Shown: piece after piece, positions 31,787 through 43,300 of the stretch
How positions within the stretch are numbered: position 1 is the first letter of the stretch
Layout of the letters: each line of letters starts with the position of its first letter
Assembly (NCBI GenBank): GCA_001600495.1
Contig: BCKE01000001.1
Span: 1,153,865-1,217,864 of the forward strand
DNA from: Pilasporangium apinafurcum
Taxonomy: Eukaryota; Oomycota; Peronosporomycetes; Pythiales; Pythiaceae
Reading direction: 5' to 3'
DNA: 64,000 nucleotides
The notes under the pieces: model-generated
What the model was told of the DNA's origin: nothing
What the model saw: the letters and a program-made list of their open reading frames with translations, nothing else
The model's database searches: none
Program-made: the position numbers and the translations under genes

Positions 31787-33689
31787 CGCGATTTAGTGCA
31801 CTCGTTCAGAAGAAGCAAATGACGATCTTGTCTCTACGGCGCGCTCTCTGCTCCTCCGTGTGTTTGTTTCGTTTGCTCACTCACTCTCTGAGTAGTGTAC
31901 TGAGTGGGGAACCAAATCCTCCTGCGATAGGCCAGCAGCTCCGTTCTCACTTGCTGCGTCACTCTTTCTTTTCCGACTAATGGCCTCCACAACACCCAAA
32001 TTTCAGAAAAAAATAACAGTGGCACATAGCATCCTACTATACTATTTTTCTAAATTTTGAAAAAGAGAACCCCACATTTTGGTTGTTTTGGGGAGACGCC
32101 TCTATTTTTTATGTACTACCTGCTGATGGTTGGGAGTGCGGGTGGCCCTTTTCTGAGAAAATGGAAGCTCTCCCACCAAACGAACCAAGGTGAACATCAC
32201 CACCACTCTCCTATCAGACATCGCTCTTTTACTGATACATACGCACGTCATGAACGGCTGGCGGCGACGTGCTGCCCACAATCATGTATGCGTAAACCGC
32301 GAAAGGCTTTGCATTTCCTTCCTCCTCCTCCCCCTCCTCCTTCTTCTTCACTAAAGAAGAGAAGCTCTGGATTTCTTCGCTAATGCGATATCATTCAAAG
32401 AAACATATATCAACTGAATGGAAATGTCAGAATTTGTACGTAACGGTGAATTATAGCGTTATTTCTTACGCCGGCTACTTTAGATATCCCGATAAATCAT
32501 GACAGAAAAGCAAAAGAAATATCATAAAATTCGATTTATAGGATACTACACAGATAATTCCGGTGCAATTTTGGCTGCCACATCCATCGATGATGGCCGA
32601 TCCTAGGGGAGAAAACAGCTACGTTCTGGTCCGAAAAAAGAAAAAACAGGTTTTTTTCCCGCCCATGTGGGTTCGTACTTCACCAACTCGGCTGAAGTTT
32701 AGGCACCAGTACATTTTCAAAACAGTTGCTCTCGGGGCGAAGAGCGTGATGGGGGGGGGGGAGAATTGTGCAGAAAGAGAGAAAGAGAGTGAAAGAAGGA
32801 GTGACGCAAGTTCACACTTAAAAACTGAAGTGGATGGGTGCAAGAGCCAGAAATGCGCACCTGAGTCGACAACATGGACTTTTGTTTTATACTCACCTTT
32901 TGTCACTTTAAAACAGTAAAATGCAAGTAATTATACCCCGGTTTTGGAAGAGATTCACTCTCGTCCACTCTTTCTTTCTCCTCTCTGGTCTCGTTGCTCA
33001 ATTTTTTTTGTTTTTTGACAGCATTTTTGCAGAGATGAGGCTGCATGGTATACAGACACGAAAGTTATCAGCAAGAATTTCGAATGACCCCCCCAGCGGG
33101 AAAGACTGGCACCTTCGCATATGTCATGTTGTCCAACTCACGTACTGTAAATGCATCCATTGGCGTGAAGCGTGATGCCATCTGCGCTTTTGTGGAAAAT
33201 TTTGGGTAAGTCAAACACCGCGGCTGGGTACATTTAGAGTGTGACGCGCCCCAATCCGCCTCTCCTCGCTCGCTCACATGTATATTACGCAGACAGTTTC
33301 TTGCGCACTCATCTCTCTTTGTCAAGACGGCATGGAAACAGACTGCTTCGAAAGGATGCACTACCTGAAAGCTGCAACTCTTTCGATCTGAAACATAGTC
33401 GTTTGCTGATGACTACCACTACACCGTATTGATACGTCAGGAAATACGCTGATGTGTGATTCAAAGAAATGAACCCAACACCATGGTCACACGCTCGCCG
33501 ATTCATTCATTAAATGATAAATGTAAAGACTTGAGAAATTGAATTACCATTCCATAAATAACGTCCACAGCCCATATTAATCACTGCACATGGCTACATT
33601 CACTTAAACAATTGGTGGGAGAGCAATCCAGGTTCGATTGGTGGAAAATCCCGTTTAATGGTGTGTGCCATGACACTATTCTGTAAAAC
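31787..33689. other. 1.9-kb gene-free region
   Basis: No gene supported on either strand; all frames are short and of biased composition. Landmarks are a CT-rich run (ctcctcctccccctcctcc, near 32321), a G10 homopolymer (near 32751) and T-runs (near 32650 and 33003). The first part should hold the LRR gene promoter. The rest may be decayed repeat sequence upstream of the Fanzor remnants. Confidence 0.35.
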
Positions 33690-35345
33690 GCATACCGACG
33701 CGAGGATGTGATGTAGATCTACATGAACGGGTGGCGCTCAATGCTACGTAGACAGGAACACAAGCGCGCAAACTACTACAACGTATTAGGTCCAAGTAGC
33801 ACACACCCACATCGTCCGCCAGCAAGTTCCTCAAGATGCGTGACGATGTCTTTGATGACCAATCCCACACCAGATCGATGAACCAGGAACGCAAGCGCGA
33901 CGAGCATGAGGATGATGCCCCAACAGAAGATATGCTCAAGTACTCGACCATCATCATGAAGTGGACGACGCTCTGTCACATTCCCGTCATTTAGCAAAAA
34001 GTAAACGAACGAGTACAGATGATGAAGAAAGTCCAGATCGAAGCCTGACACATCGCGAACCTGCCTGTGCTTCGTTGTCTCCAGGACGATATCCCGCTGC
34101 TGAAACTCGCCCAGGCATTTTTTTACAGATGCTGTACTAGGATACTCTTACAAGCAAATGGCAAGCTACCAAGAGTGTGCGGCGATACAAATCTTAAAGA
34201 CACGCTTCTGACCTATCGAGCGCAACGACAGTTGTTCGTAAACGAGTACTCAGCTTCACAGATGTCCAATGCTTCCCACTATCTCAATGAAATGACAAGG
34301 GCATTGATATCGAGCTGTTTTCGTAAAGATGAAGAGTTTACGAGTGAAGAGACTATTCTTGGAGAGTGGATGGAGGTGTACCCGCCATCTCAATCGACAA
34401 TAAAAGCAAATATCTCACTTTCTGAGCAAGATGTACGAGATACTGCAGTACATAGAGTTTCGAACGTCGAAGGAAACAAAGCCAGCAAGATGTCGTGTGT
34501 TTTCGCTGCTGCTAGTGTCGACATCCTTCGTCCCAGCGCACATTACAATGAATACGACCGTCTTACATAAGATAAGTATACACATCCTGCAAACGCAAAA
34601 AGATCGATGTCTTCTCCATTATCTCAAGCGGCAAGTCCAAGCATCACCCAACCAACGAAGAGTTTCAAGTCGAGCGAGACGAGTATTGGAAAAAGGCCTT
34701 TCACATTCACAAGTTCAAGACAACGAAGCGCAAGTCTGCGTACCAGATCACGACGAACGGCTACGTTGCTTCTTTACTCCAGCACCGTCCCATGAAAGAG
34801 AAAGACATGGGTGCACCTCCTGAGAATTACGTTCCCGATACTGTCGTTGAGATCGACCCTGGCACGCGGTCGCCCTGCACTGCCATTCATGTACGAGAAG
34901 TTGATGTGGAAGAGAAGAAAGCAGAATGCAGCGAAAGGAAAGACGAGCAGAATGAAACGAAGGAGTCGAAGAAGAAAGGGCGAAAGGAGTGGAAAAAGAA
35001 AAGGAAGAGGAGACATAAACACGGTGTTCGACACAAGCGAGCCAGTAACCACGGGTACAATGTTCAACAGATATCTACGCGAGAGTACAGGCATCTCGTA
35101 CGAATGAACAGGTGTATGTTCTGGCACGAGAACTTGAAGAAGAGAGAATAGGAGTACGCAAGGATCATTCGGGAGATGCCTTCGTTTAAGACAGCGTCAT
35201 ATGACCAGTATATGACGAGTGTCAAGTTCTCCAACCAGGTTCTCCGTTGCAACAACAGCGAGTGCAGAATGACGTAGAAGCGAGACGACAATGCGTCAAA
35301 GAACATCCTTACACTTACTATGTGTCTCCTACAGAGACTTCCAAG
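33690..35345 (+). pseudogene. Fanzor-family nuclease remnant A
   Basis: Pieces in varying frames align with remnant B next door. QKVNERVQMMKKVQIEA and LPVLRCLQDD lie near 34000-34085. The stretch FVPAHITMNTTVLHKI is near 34525. HKFKTTKRKSAYQITTNGYV follows near 34720. RuvC-I is VVEIDPGTRSPCTA (near 34845), then a Lys/Glu-rich insert, and ISTREYRHLVRMNRC near 35075. The end keeps LRCNNSECRMT and KRDDNASKNIL (zinc ribbon and RuvC-III, near 35245-35310). Compared with B, the stretch between the ISTREYRHLV block and the zinc ribbon is shortened, so an internal deletion is likely. Several stops and frame changes make it inactive. A and B are clearly diverged from each other, so they are not a recent duplication. 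Confidence 0.8.
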
Positions 35346-35586
35346 ACCACCAGAGTTACGATGAGGAGAATAGAGTGTAGGAAGAGTATCCATCTCCCTT
35401 TCATCTTATTTTTGTAAGCTGTCCGTCCGTGCGGAAAACGTATGAGATTCCATTTTGTCCGTCTGGCCAAACCTGTCACACTGACTAGAAAATCTGACAA
35501 ACGAATTACCTTGAAATCTTATTTTCAGTATAACCAACTGCAGGTGTGTCTTTGCAACCAGTATGGGGATTTTTTACTGGTATGTC

Positions 35587-37849
35587 ATTCGACAATTCGC
35601 CACCATGGCGTTAAAGCGCTCTCGATCGCAGGGAGTCCCCTATGATCCTGGACCGGACTCGCAACATGAAGACACAGATACTGAAAACGACACCAAGCGC
35701 ACTCGCACACTCTCGAGACAAGAGCAACGTGATGCCAAGCGCAAGGAAACGGATTTTAACAAGCTCTGTGCGCAGTTCCGAAAAATGGCAATTCACAAGA
35801 ATGAGATGTCTGCCATCAAGTGCACGCTTCGCCAGCTCTTCGTCAAAGATTTGAACAAGCGACCGCAGCAACAACTGGTCAAGGACGAGATTGAGCGAAG
35901 CGTGCGCGTACTACGACAGATCCAGATGGAAGCGTGGCATCTTATCAACTTTCATCTCTTGCGGTGTCTGTAGAGTCGTGACGATCCCGACCAAAACAAG
36001 CGCATTGACCACCTTCCCCCGTTTGATATCAACTTCTTCAATCGTTGTATTTCTGGCGTCGGGATCAACCAGTTTATTCCATCTAAGGGTGAAGATATCG
36101 CGCTCAACGAGAGCATTAGTCTCTTCCGATAAGAGCGCGAGAGACAAGCTGGGTATCAACGTCCAACTATCATGAACTGAGACAAGTCCAAAAGCGCGCT
36201 CAGCATGCAGATGAAGACGAACCTGCACAATATGATTGTTCTGCGTTTCTACCGCCGTCTCTCCCGGTATGTCAAGCTGCGCTACGACCAACCGACGAAG
36301 GGCATCGTGCACATTTTGATTCGTGAAGCATTTCAGCAGTGGGGACCCAGACGTGAAGTTGCGATGATGGTACGAGAATGATTGGGAAAGGAGCCATCGA
36401 GCTACAACATTGAGCGTGATCTCACGTATTTTATTGTCAAGCTGTACGAGATGCTGGTGTACATGGAGAGTCCTCAAGATGAAGAGCCCAACATCAAGGG
36501 CAACCATGTTTTCTATCTATTTCCTGTGCCAACGTCATTTATTCCTGCACATATCACGATCGACTCTTCCGTTCTCCATCAGATGTGGATCCGAATTCAC
36601 CAACAACTCAAGCAAGAAAAGCGAGTCGATCGTGACCCGTACAAGAAATTTTTGGTGGAAGGAAAGCGTGGGTTGAAGGTGCCTTCGAACAAGGAGTTCC
36701 AGCTATTTTGTGATGATCTCTGGCGAGAGCACTTTGATATTTCCAAGTTCGAGACCGGGAGATGGAAATTTGGGCACTACATTACGACCAACGGATACGA
36801 TGTGTCCGTCTTGCGCAAGCGATATGTTATCGGTGGAGAGAACCCTTATTTGTCCAAGAAGGAGTTCGACCCGAAGATCGCACGAAATTTCTGTGCAATC
36901 AAGATCATTGGAATTGATTCCGGCACGCGTGCACTATGCACAACTGCCACTGTCCGCATGTTAGAAGACGACAGGTTTCGTCCGCGACAGTTTTTTTCGA
37001 TTTCGGAAGAAGAAGTGAGTTGCAGCTACGCGGAAACATTCATCTCGATGCAGGAAGAAGAGACCCCTACGACAGAAGAGACGTAAATTGGCTGGACCGG
37101 TGACACGAAAGGTTCATCTGCAACGTACGAATGGAAAATGCAGTCGTGGCCATCAATTGCTCGACATGTACGCCATCATACAGATCTCGACTCGCGAGTA
37201 TCGTCATCTTGTTGGATTCAACAGAGTTTGCGCTTGGAATGAAGGCATCAAACAACATGAAGTTGCATATGGAACCCTGATGCATGGCATGCCCTCTTTC
37301 AAAACCGCGTCTTCTTCACGATACTTTGAGCGTCTCAAGTTCGTATGGGCACACATCAACTGGCTTATTGATTTTTGCTCACACCATGCTTTCCGGAAGT
37401 AGCGCTTCTACCAGTACGTGTACAAGGCTAAGGCGTTCAGTCACGTGGCGGAACGCATTGTACCCGTTGCGAGCAAGAACACGTTGGTCGGTTTTGGAAA
37501 CTGGAGTTGTCGTGATGGCATCAAGGGCCACGGTACCGGACCCGTCAAAGCGTTCAAGAAGGAACTGGCAAAGCGCNCTACCGTTCGTTCCGTCGACGAC
37601 TTTCGTACAAGCAAGCGATGTTTCCACTGTCACGCTGAACTTTCGAAGGTAGTCTTCCCGAAAATGGTCAACGGCATTCTCGATGGCACAATTGAATCTC
37701 GATCCGTTTTGCACTGTGAATCCAGTGAATGCAAGACGTTTTGGGATCGCGATGTGAACGCTTCGCTGAATATTATGAGTGTGACGACAGAACTTTTCAA
37801 GAATCGAGCAAGACCAGAGTACTTGCAACGANAATCAAGTGAGTCGTAG
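35587..37849 (+). pseudogene. Fanzor-family nuclease remnant B (nearly full length)
   Basis: One frame runs from MALKRSRSQGVPYDPG (35587) to 37086 with only four internal stops. It includes LIREAFQQWGPRREVAMMV, VPTSFIPAHITIDSSVLHQM, FETGRWKFGHYITTNGYD and RuvC-I IKIIGIDSGTRALCTTA (near 36900). After a frame change (near 37085) come ISTREYRHLVGFNRVCAWNE, TLVGFGNWSCRDGIKGHGTG, VDDFRTSKRCFHCHAEL and RuvC-III KTFWDRDVNASLNIM. FRTSKRCFHC, CESSECKTFW and DRDVNAS are diagnostic of TnpB/Fanzor RNA-guided DNA nucleases. A Lys/Arg-rich start (KRTRTLSRQEQRDAKRKE) could be a nuclear localisation signal. Two single undetermined bases (37577, 37832) lie in the C-terminal part. The low number of breaks suggests it is younger than remnant A. 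Confidence 0.88.
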
Positions 37850-37864
37850 AAGCGCAAAAAAAGC

Positions 37865-37977
37865 GTGAGCTCGGGGTCTTCGGACTTGAACCTGCTCACA
37901 CGGTACAGCCCGTATTCTAGATGTAGCCACTTGGTAGGCGCAACTCGCGAAGCGAGTTGGAGTGACCTAGCGAGGTC
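37865..37977 (+). ncRNA. candidate Fanzor guide-RNA scaffold (folded 3' segment)
   Basis: Directly after remnant B, 113 bp contain nested and serial stems. GTGAGC (37865-37870) pairs with GCTCAC (37894-37899). It encloses a short stem closed by a TTCG tetraloop (37879-37882). CAACTCGC/GCGAGTTG (37941-37948 / 37952-37959) has a GAA loop. GACCT/AGGTC (37964-37968 / 37973-37977) has an AGCG loop. TTCG is a classic stable RNA tetraloop. In this nuclease family the guide RNA comes from the region just 3' of the gene and runs to the element's right end. Position and fold fit; transcription is not shown. Confidence 0.5.
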
Positions 37978-38032
37978 TAATAATCTCTCAAATGTGTCCA
38001 CATTGTTAATCTGTATGCTGGTAAGCGACAGT

Positions 38033-38088
38033 ATACCGGTTTCATCGGTATTTGCATTTTAAAACGTATAACGGTTATATCGTTATAC
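38033..38088. repeat. twin inverted repeats near the presumed Fanzor right end
   Basis: Two adjacent hairpins are ATACCG/CGGTAT (38033-38038 / 38046-38051) and GTATAACG/CGTTATAC (38066-38073 / 38081-38088). Both have seven-base, similar loops (gtttcat, gttatat). They could mark an element end, or be regulatory sites upstream of the CLASP-like gene. Confidence 0.45.
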
Positions 38089-38310
38089 AATTTCTTTTTT
38101 CCCCCTCATCTGATATCCCCAGCTAAGATGTTGTTCTCGCTGTTTTGAAGAGCTCCATCGATGAGACGTTAGAGCTGTGCCGTGTCTGTCTCTGTGCGTC
38201 CGATTGTCATCCTGTGCGTGCTCACTCTCTTTATCTCTCTCTCTCACACACACGCATTTGCACCTCCATCTTATACATTTGTAGTAATTTTTCTTCCCAC
38301 AACAAACAAA

Positions 38311-39901
38311 ATGAACAAGGATGCACTGGTAAGCGTGTTGACCCGCGAGATGGATCGAGTGGCCAAGAACCCAGAGAACTGGCAGGAACGCATGAACGCG
38401 TTGGTCGAGATGCAGCGCTGCTTTGAGGATTTAGACACCACCGGTAGTCTCACCATGGATGTATGGAAGATCCTGAAGCCGCTAAAGCTAATGCTACAGG
38501 ACCTACGTTCGCAAATAGTCAAAGAAGTCTGCCACTTGCTCACGATCATCTCCAAAACGACCAAAGACAGCATGGCGCCGTTCTTGCGGGAGATCCTGCC
38601 GACGTTGTTGGAAGTGCGCGGCAGTGGGAACAAAGTTTGTGCTGCCTATTGCAGTGATTGCATTGAGACAGTGGTAGTGCACACTGTCATCAAAGGCCAA
38701 ACGTTGCGACTATTTGTTGATATGCTACTAGAAAGCAAAAACAAGGCCATCCGACTGTGCTGCATTACGTCGTTGAAACTTGTGCTGGCCACGTGGAGTG
38801 CCATGCTTGACAAGAACGATGTGCAGCAATTGGAGAAAGGTCTAAAGAACGCATTGTACGATGCGTCATCATCTTGTAGGAGTCAATCCCATGAATTCTT
38901 TCAGTTGTTCCATCTAAAATTCCCCAAGCGCGCGGCAATATTGATGACGATGATCGATTACAAGATTCAGAAGCGGCTCGAAGCGTACATGGCAACAGAG
39001 GTTCTCACGTTAGGAGCGGTAAGACGCGCTATTGCTGCTACATATGCACTCTTGTTGTTTTCTGAGGAGTTGACTTGTTGACTGGATTGCTTCCTTGTTG
39101 GTTTCGCTTCTATAGTTTCCCCCTGGTCCAAGTACGACTGGATCTGCTAGTGTGGATGAGAACGGTCCATCAGCAACGGAGCAATCGCTTAGTGGCTTTA
39201 ACGTCGAGGTCGGTGATCGTGTGTGCATTCCCGAAAAAGAATTGTTCGGCTTTGTGCGTTTTCTGGGCGAAATCGAAGGGGCCAAAGGCTCCTGGGTTGG
39301 TGTGGAACTGGATGGACCGCATGGCAAAAACGATGGTAGTGTCAAAGGACGATACTACTTCCGCTGTAAACCCAAGCACGGCGTGTTTGCACGACCACAC
39401 CACGTCTTCCTAACAATCTCTGGTAGTAAATTGCACCAGCAGCAAGTGCAGGAAGCATCTAAGCTGGATGCTCTCAATGATGATGCTTCCGTGGTACTTG
39501 AGGAGACCCTAAATGACGAGATGGTGGCGATGGCTCTTCAGGACGAGCTTAACGATACCAGCATTTCTTCGTATCTAGACTCTCCGCCTCCAGCTAAGGC
39601 TCCCGATTCGATCCGGAACGGCACAGAGGACGACGCTGTAGCGAACCACCCCTCGGCGCTGAGCGTGGTGTTAACAAAGGCTTCGATCGCACATCGGCGG
39701 TATTTAGATAAACTCTTAGTGCATGTTCGATCGGAACTAGAAGAACATCAGCGGTTTGAGAATTACATCGCTACAGCGAGTTCGGCAGATGCAGTGCAAT
39801 ACCTGCAGCAGCTTCAAAATTGCGCGCAGGACAAAATTGTTCTCTCGGACATGTTTATCCAGTACATCATCCAGGCACAACAAGCAGCGAGAGAGTCGTA
39901 A
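38311..39901 (+). CDS. CLASP-N (TOG-like) + CAP-Gly microtubule-associated protein
   Basis: Two exons, 38311-39018 and 39116-39901 (497 residues). The N-terminal half (about 1-235) is a helical repeat of the CLASP N-terminal/TOG type. Typical lines are NWQERMNALVEMQRCFED, LRSQIVKEVCHLLTIISK and SGNKVCAAYCSDCIETVVVH. The second exon carries a CAP-Gly domain (about 265-330) with GDRVCIPEKELFGFVRFLGE and the signature GKNDGSVKGRYYF. A helical tail (EELEEHQRF-type, about 430-497) may dimerise. TOG/CLASP arrays bind tubulin and rescue microtubules, and CAP-Gly binds the C-terminal tails of tubulin or EB proteins. The two domains in one polypeptide suggest a plus-end factor. The start at 38311 is preceded by aacaaa. 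The exon border coincides with the domain border. Confidence 0.88.
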
Positions 39902-40305
39902 TAGCTTCGGCTTTGGTTTCTTTTTCTTTTCAAGGACTTTTTGGTTGTAATATGTGACGGGGTAGATTGTCTTTAGTTTTGGTTGTTGGTAGATTTGAAA
40001 AGAAGTAAGTAAACTCTTTACCTATCGTCGCCGTTGCGATGTTTCCTGCGTACAATTAAGATGAATACGACACCATTCAATGAATCAGGTTGTGCCAAGT
40101 AAGAAATACCATTACGATCGATTGCAATGCTTGTCGAGTAGTTTTACATTCGTACGATCGGCCTTCGCACTGTTGGGTCGTTTATTTGCTTTTCAGAAAA
40201 TGTTGTATAATTGTGCTCGACGAACGAGAGGTGTACCTTGCTAATATGTGTGATTCTCTCCACACCCTTGCGAGTATTTATTTGCTACTTGGATGATACT
40301 TTCAA
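39902..40305. other. convergent 3' flanks of two genes
   Basis: This 404-bp space lies between two genes read towards each other (CLASP-like and ankyrin). Nothing recognisable besides T-rich stretches that may serve 3' end formation. Confidence 0.35.
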
Positions 40306-43300
40306 CTAAGAAGACTTTCGCTCCTCGATCACGTGCGAGAAAGAATCGCGATCTAGTGGATTCCGATACTCTCCGCTCCCATTTCCACTTCGACGCTCGG
40401 ATTCTTCCCCCCATCGTCTATCGATTATGCCGCGCCTGGTTTCGCCTCTTGTCTCACCGTACTCGCTTTCTAAAAAGCTGGGCTGCGATGAACGATCACG
40501 AGTTTCAAGCATACTACCTCTTGTCGATGATAGCCATGTGTTATTTCCAATATCGCTCAACATCGTCCCGCCCCGAGATGATGACAGCCATGTCAAGTTG
40601 CCGTCATCGTTAAAAAGTGCCGTTCCACCTCTGTCTGACCACCAGACACTGGGAATTTCATCACTTATCTGTGTCGATGACGACATTGTTATGGAACTTG
40701 CAGAGCTTGCCTTGCGATGCGTAGCTGTAGTATGATTGCCTCCGCATACTGTGCTCTGAGAGTCTCGTCGGTTCAAGGGTGCAGCAGTACCCTTTGATGA
40801 CGCAGAGCTAGTCGTGATACCTGGATACAGACCAGTTTCCTGGAATATTGCCTGCTTCTCGCGCTCAATCTCCATTCGTGCCCCAGCAACAGCTTCAGCG
40901 ACATGCTTGTCGACGAATTTCTTGGCTGCTAACGCTTTGTATTGATTCAGTAATTGCTCACTGACACCTGTAGATGTGATTGATGCGTCGTCTGAATGTG
41001 CAGCGTAAAACACATTGCCACTCCCTGTACGTTTGTGCTTCTGTGCAGAATGGAGCTGTGCGCGTGCATCCGATAACAGTTTCTTCTGTCCAATACGTTT
41101 CTTTAACCAGTCTTTCGCTTCTTGACGCGCTTCATAAGCCACAAGAGTCAAGGTGGCTTTTTCCTCCTCAAGCAAGTATTCCAATGTGGCGGAGTCGAGA
41201 CTGGGTGGTTTAGGCAGACTTTGAAGACGCTGTGCAGCACCCATTGGCGGTGTTCTAGGTGGGCTACTCATTGTTGCTTGCTGCTTCCCATCTTTGTCAA
41301 ATTCGAGCGCACCTGGTATTGTACGTGCTTGATATATACCACTCTCATCGTCCAGACAAGGGGTCGTAGTATCAGACTTTGTAGATCCGCTTAAGGGAGG
41401 ACGCTGTCGAAATGGTGGTAACTGTGGTGGGGCTAGTTGTTCACCTTCAGACGGTAAACTCGGAGCTGGGCTACGACGAGATGGTGATAATTCGTGATGG
41501 GAGTGCTGTTTCTCATGTGGCGTTTTCTTTGGCTTTAAAATCGATTCATTCCGGGAACTATTGTTACCAAACCTTTCATCATCAGCCTGGTTTTGTTCAG
41601 TACCTTCCAATGACAATCGCTTACGCGGATCTGATGATTCACATTCTCCCACCACAACTATGTCTTGATTGTTGTCACTAGGACGCTCATTCGTGTCATC
41701 ACTTTCACGTATGTCGTATAGAGCATTGCTTTCTCCCAAGATAGGAATAGCTGTATCTGCATGGAGTGCAGCACTGTTGTTTAAATTCTTTATCAGTTCC
41801 TTTAGCTTTGCGACGGCATCCCGGGTTGTCATGCCAAACTCATCTGTGATTTCGTACTGTGTGAGCTTCTTACACCCCAGCAGACACTCAAGCAACTCTC
41901 TATCCTCAATTTCTCGTTGTGCAGCCAAATGCAACAGACTCATCCTAGTTTGGTGTGTCACAACCTTCACTTGTGCTCCACAACGTACTAATTCGCGAAA
42001 CCCCGCCGCGTTCTCGTAGTCAATTGTTAGCATCAGCGGAGTCATCGGAGTTTGGAAGATGTCGTTGTTTGCCAAACTGCTGCCAATGGAACCAGCACGT
42101 TCGCCTATGCTAGATTTGTAGGTATCAACTCCTTCTGTAAAATCGTGAATTGATAGACTAGCTCGTTTGGAACTACTCACTCGACTGCGGTTGGATCCTT
42201 CCGTCCAAATATTCAGATCTTGACCATGCATCTTGAATAATCGAATCAAACGATCATCACAATTGTGTTGGATAGCCAAATGCAACGGGGCGTAGCCATC
42301 ACGATTCCAGCCACCAGCATAAACTTCCTCTCGAAGAAACAAATTCACCACATGCAACATTTCACGGTTCAACGGCCACATACATGCCAAATGGAGCGGT
42401 GTGTTACCGTAAGGCACAGTTGCTAACTCGTAAATCTGCATACATGTCTCCTTAATATCATCCTTCGCCGCGTTCGTGACAGTACTTTGGTCCCATTGTA
42501 TCGTACATTCGGTGCGCTTGTCACAGACGACTTGCATGCAATACAAGATGATAAGCGCATTCATCGCAGCGTTGGAGTTGATTGCACAGTGGAGAGGCGT
42601 TTCTCGTCGATATCCACACGTGCTTGAGAACATCTCGACTAATTTAATATGGGAGGGAGATAGTCTGAAAAGCGCAAATGCGAGGAGCAAACATAACACA
42701 CCAGTTGATGTCTTCCCACCAGCTGCAGCAGCATGCAAAGAAGTGTATTGTTGCGACTTTGCGATAATGCCGGTCAGAGCAGAAGAAGAGTGATGTCCCG
42801 AGAAATAATGCTGTTGCTGATGTGGAGGATTCGCGACATTTGTGATTACACTGGTGTCGCTTGCACGCTGCAAAATTCCCGTAACTAATGATTCTGCAAC
42901 CCTTTGACGGAATTTTGCCTGATCATTCGAATCGTTGGCTCCGTCACGCTCTTCGGAGATACTTGTCCTCACACTCGCTGAATTGGTATCTGACGAATAT
43001 TCCCAGCTGGAGGAAATGCTGGCAAGTAATGGTCCTCTAAGCTGATTGATGTTTCCTTCACTTCTCGACTTATACCTATTTCGCTTTATTTGTCTTGGCG
43101 ATCCATTAAATGGCACCGTATCTTGATTCTCGCCGCTACTACGAATACCTTGAACCAATGCGAACGTCGCGTTATCAAATACTGTCGGTGACATTCCACT
43201 AATGAGAATATGGAGTAATGTTTCTTTGGTTTTTGAATGTGCCAGCTCGGCTTGTTTGCTGCAAATATCCAACAACAAGCTTGCGAGTTCAAGTTGCCCA

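Noticed and set aside
32563-32919. 118-residue plus-strand frame in the 1.9-kb gap
   Set aside because: Low-complexity Lys/Ser-rich composition, no splice logic and no recognised domain.
38033-38088. CRISPR-like or attachment-site interpretation of the twin inverted repeats
   Set aside because: Only two unlike hairpins, no repeat-spacer pattern and a eukaryotic context.
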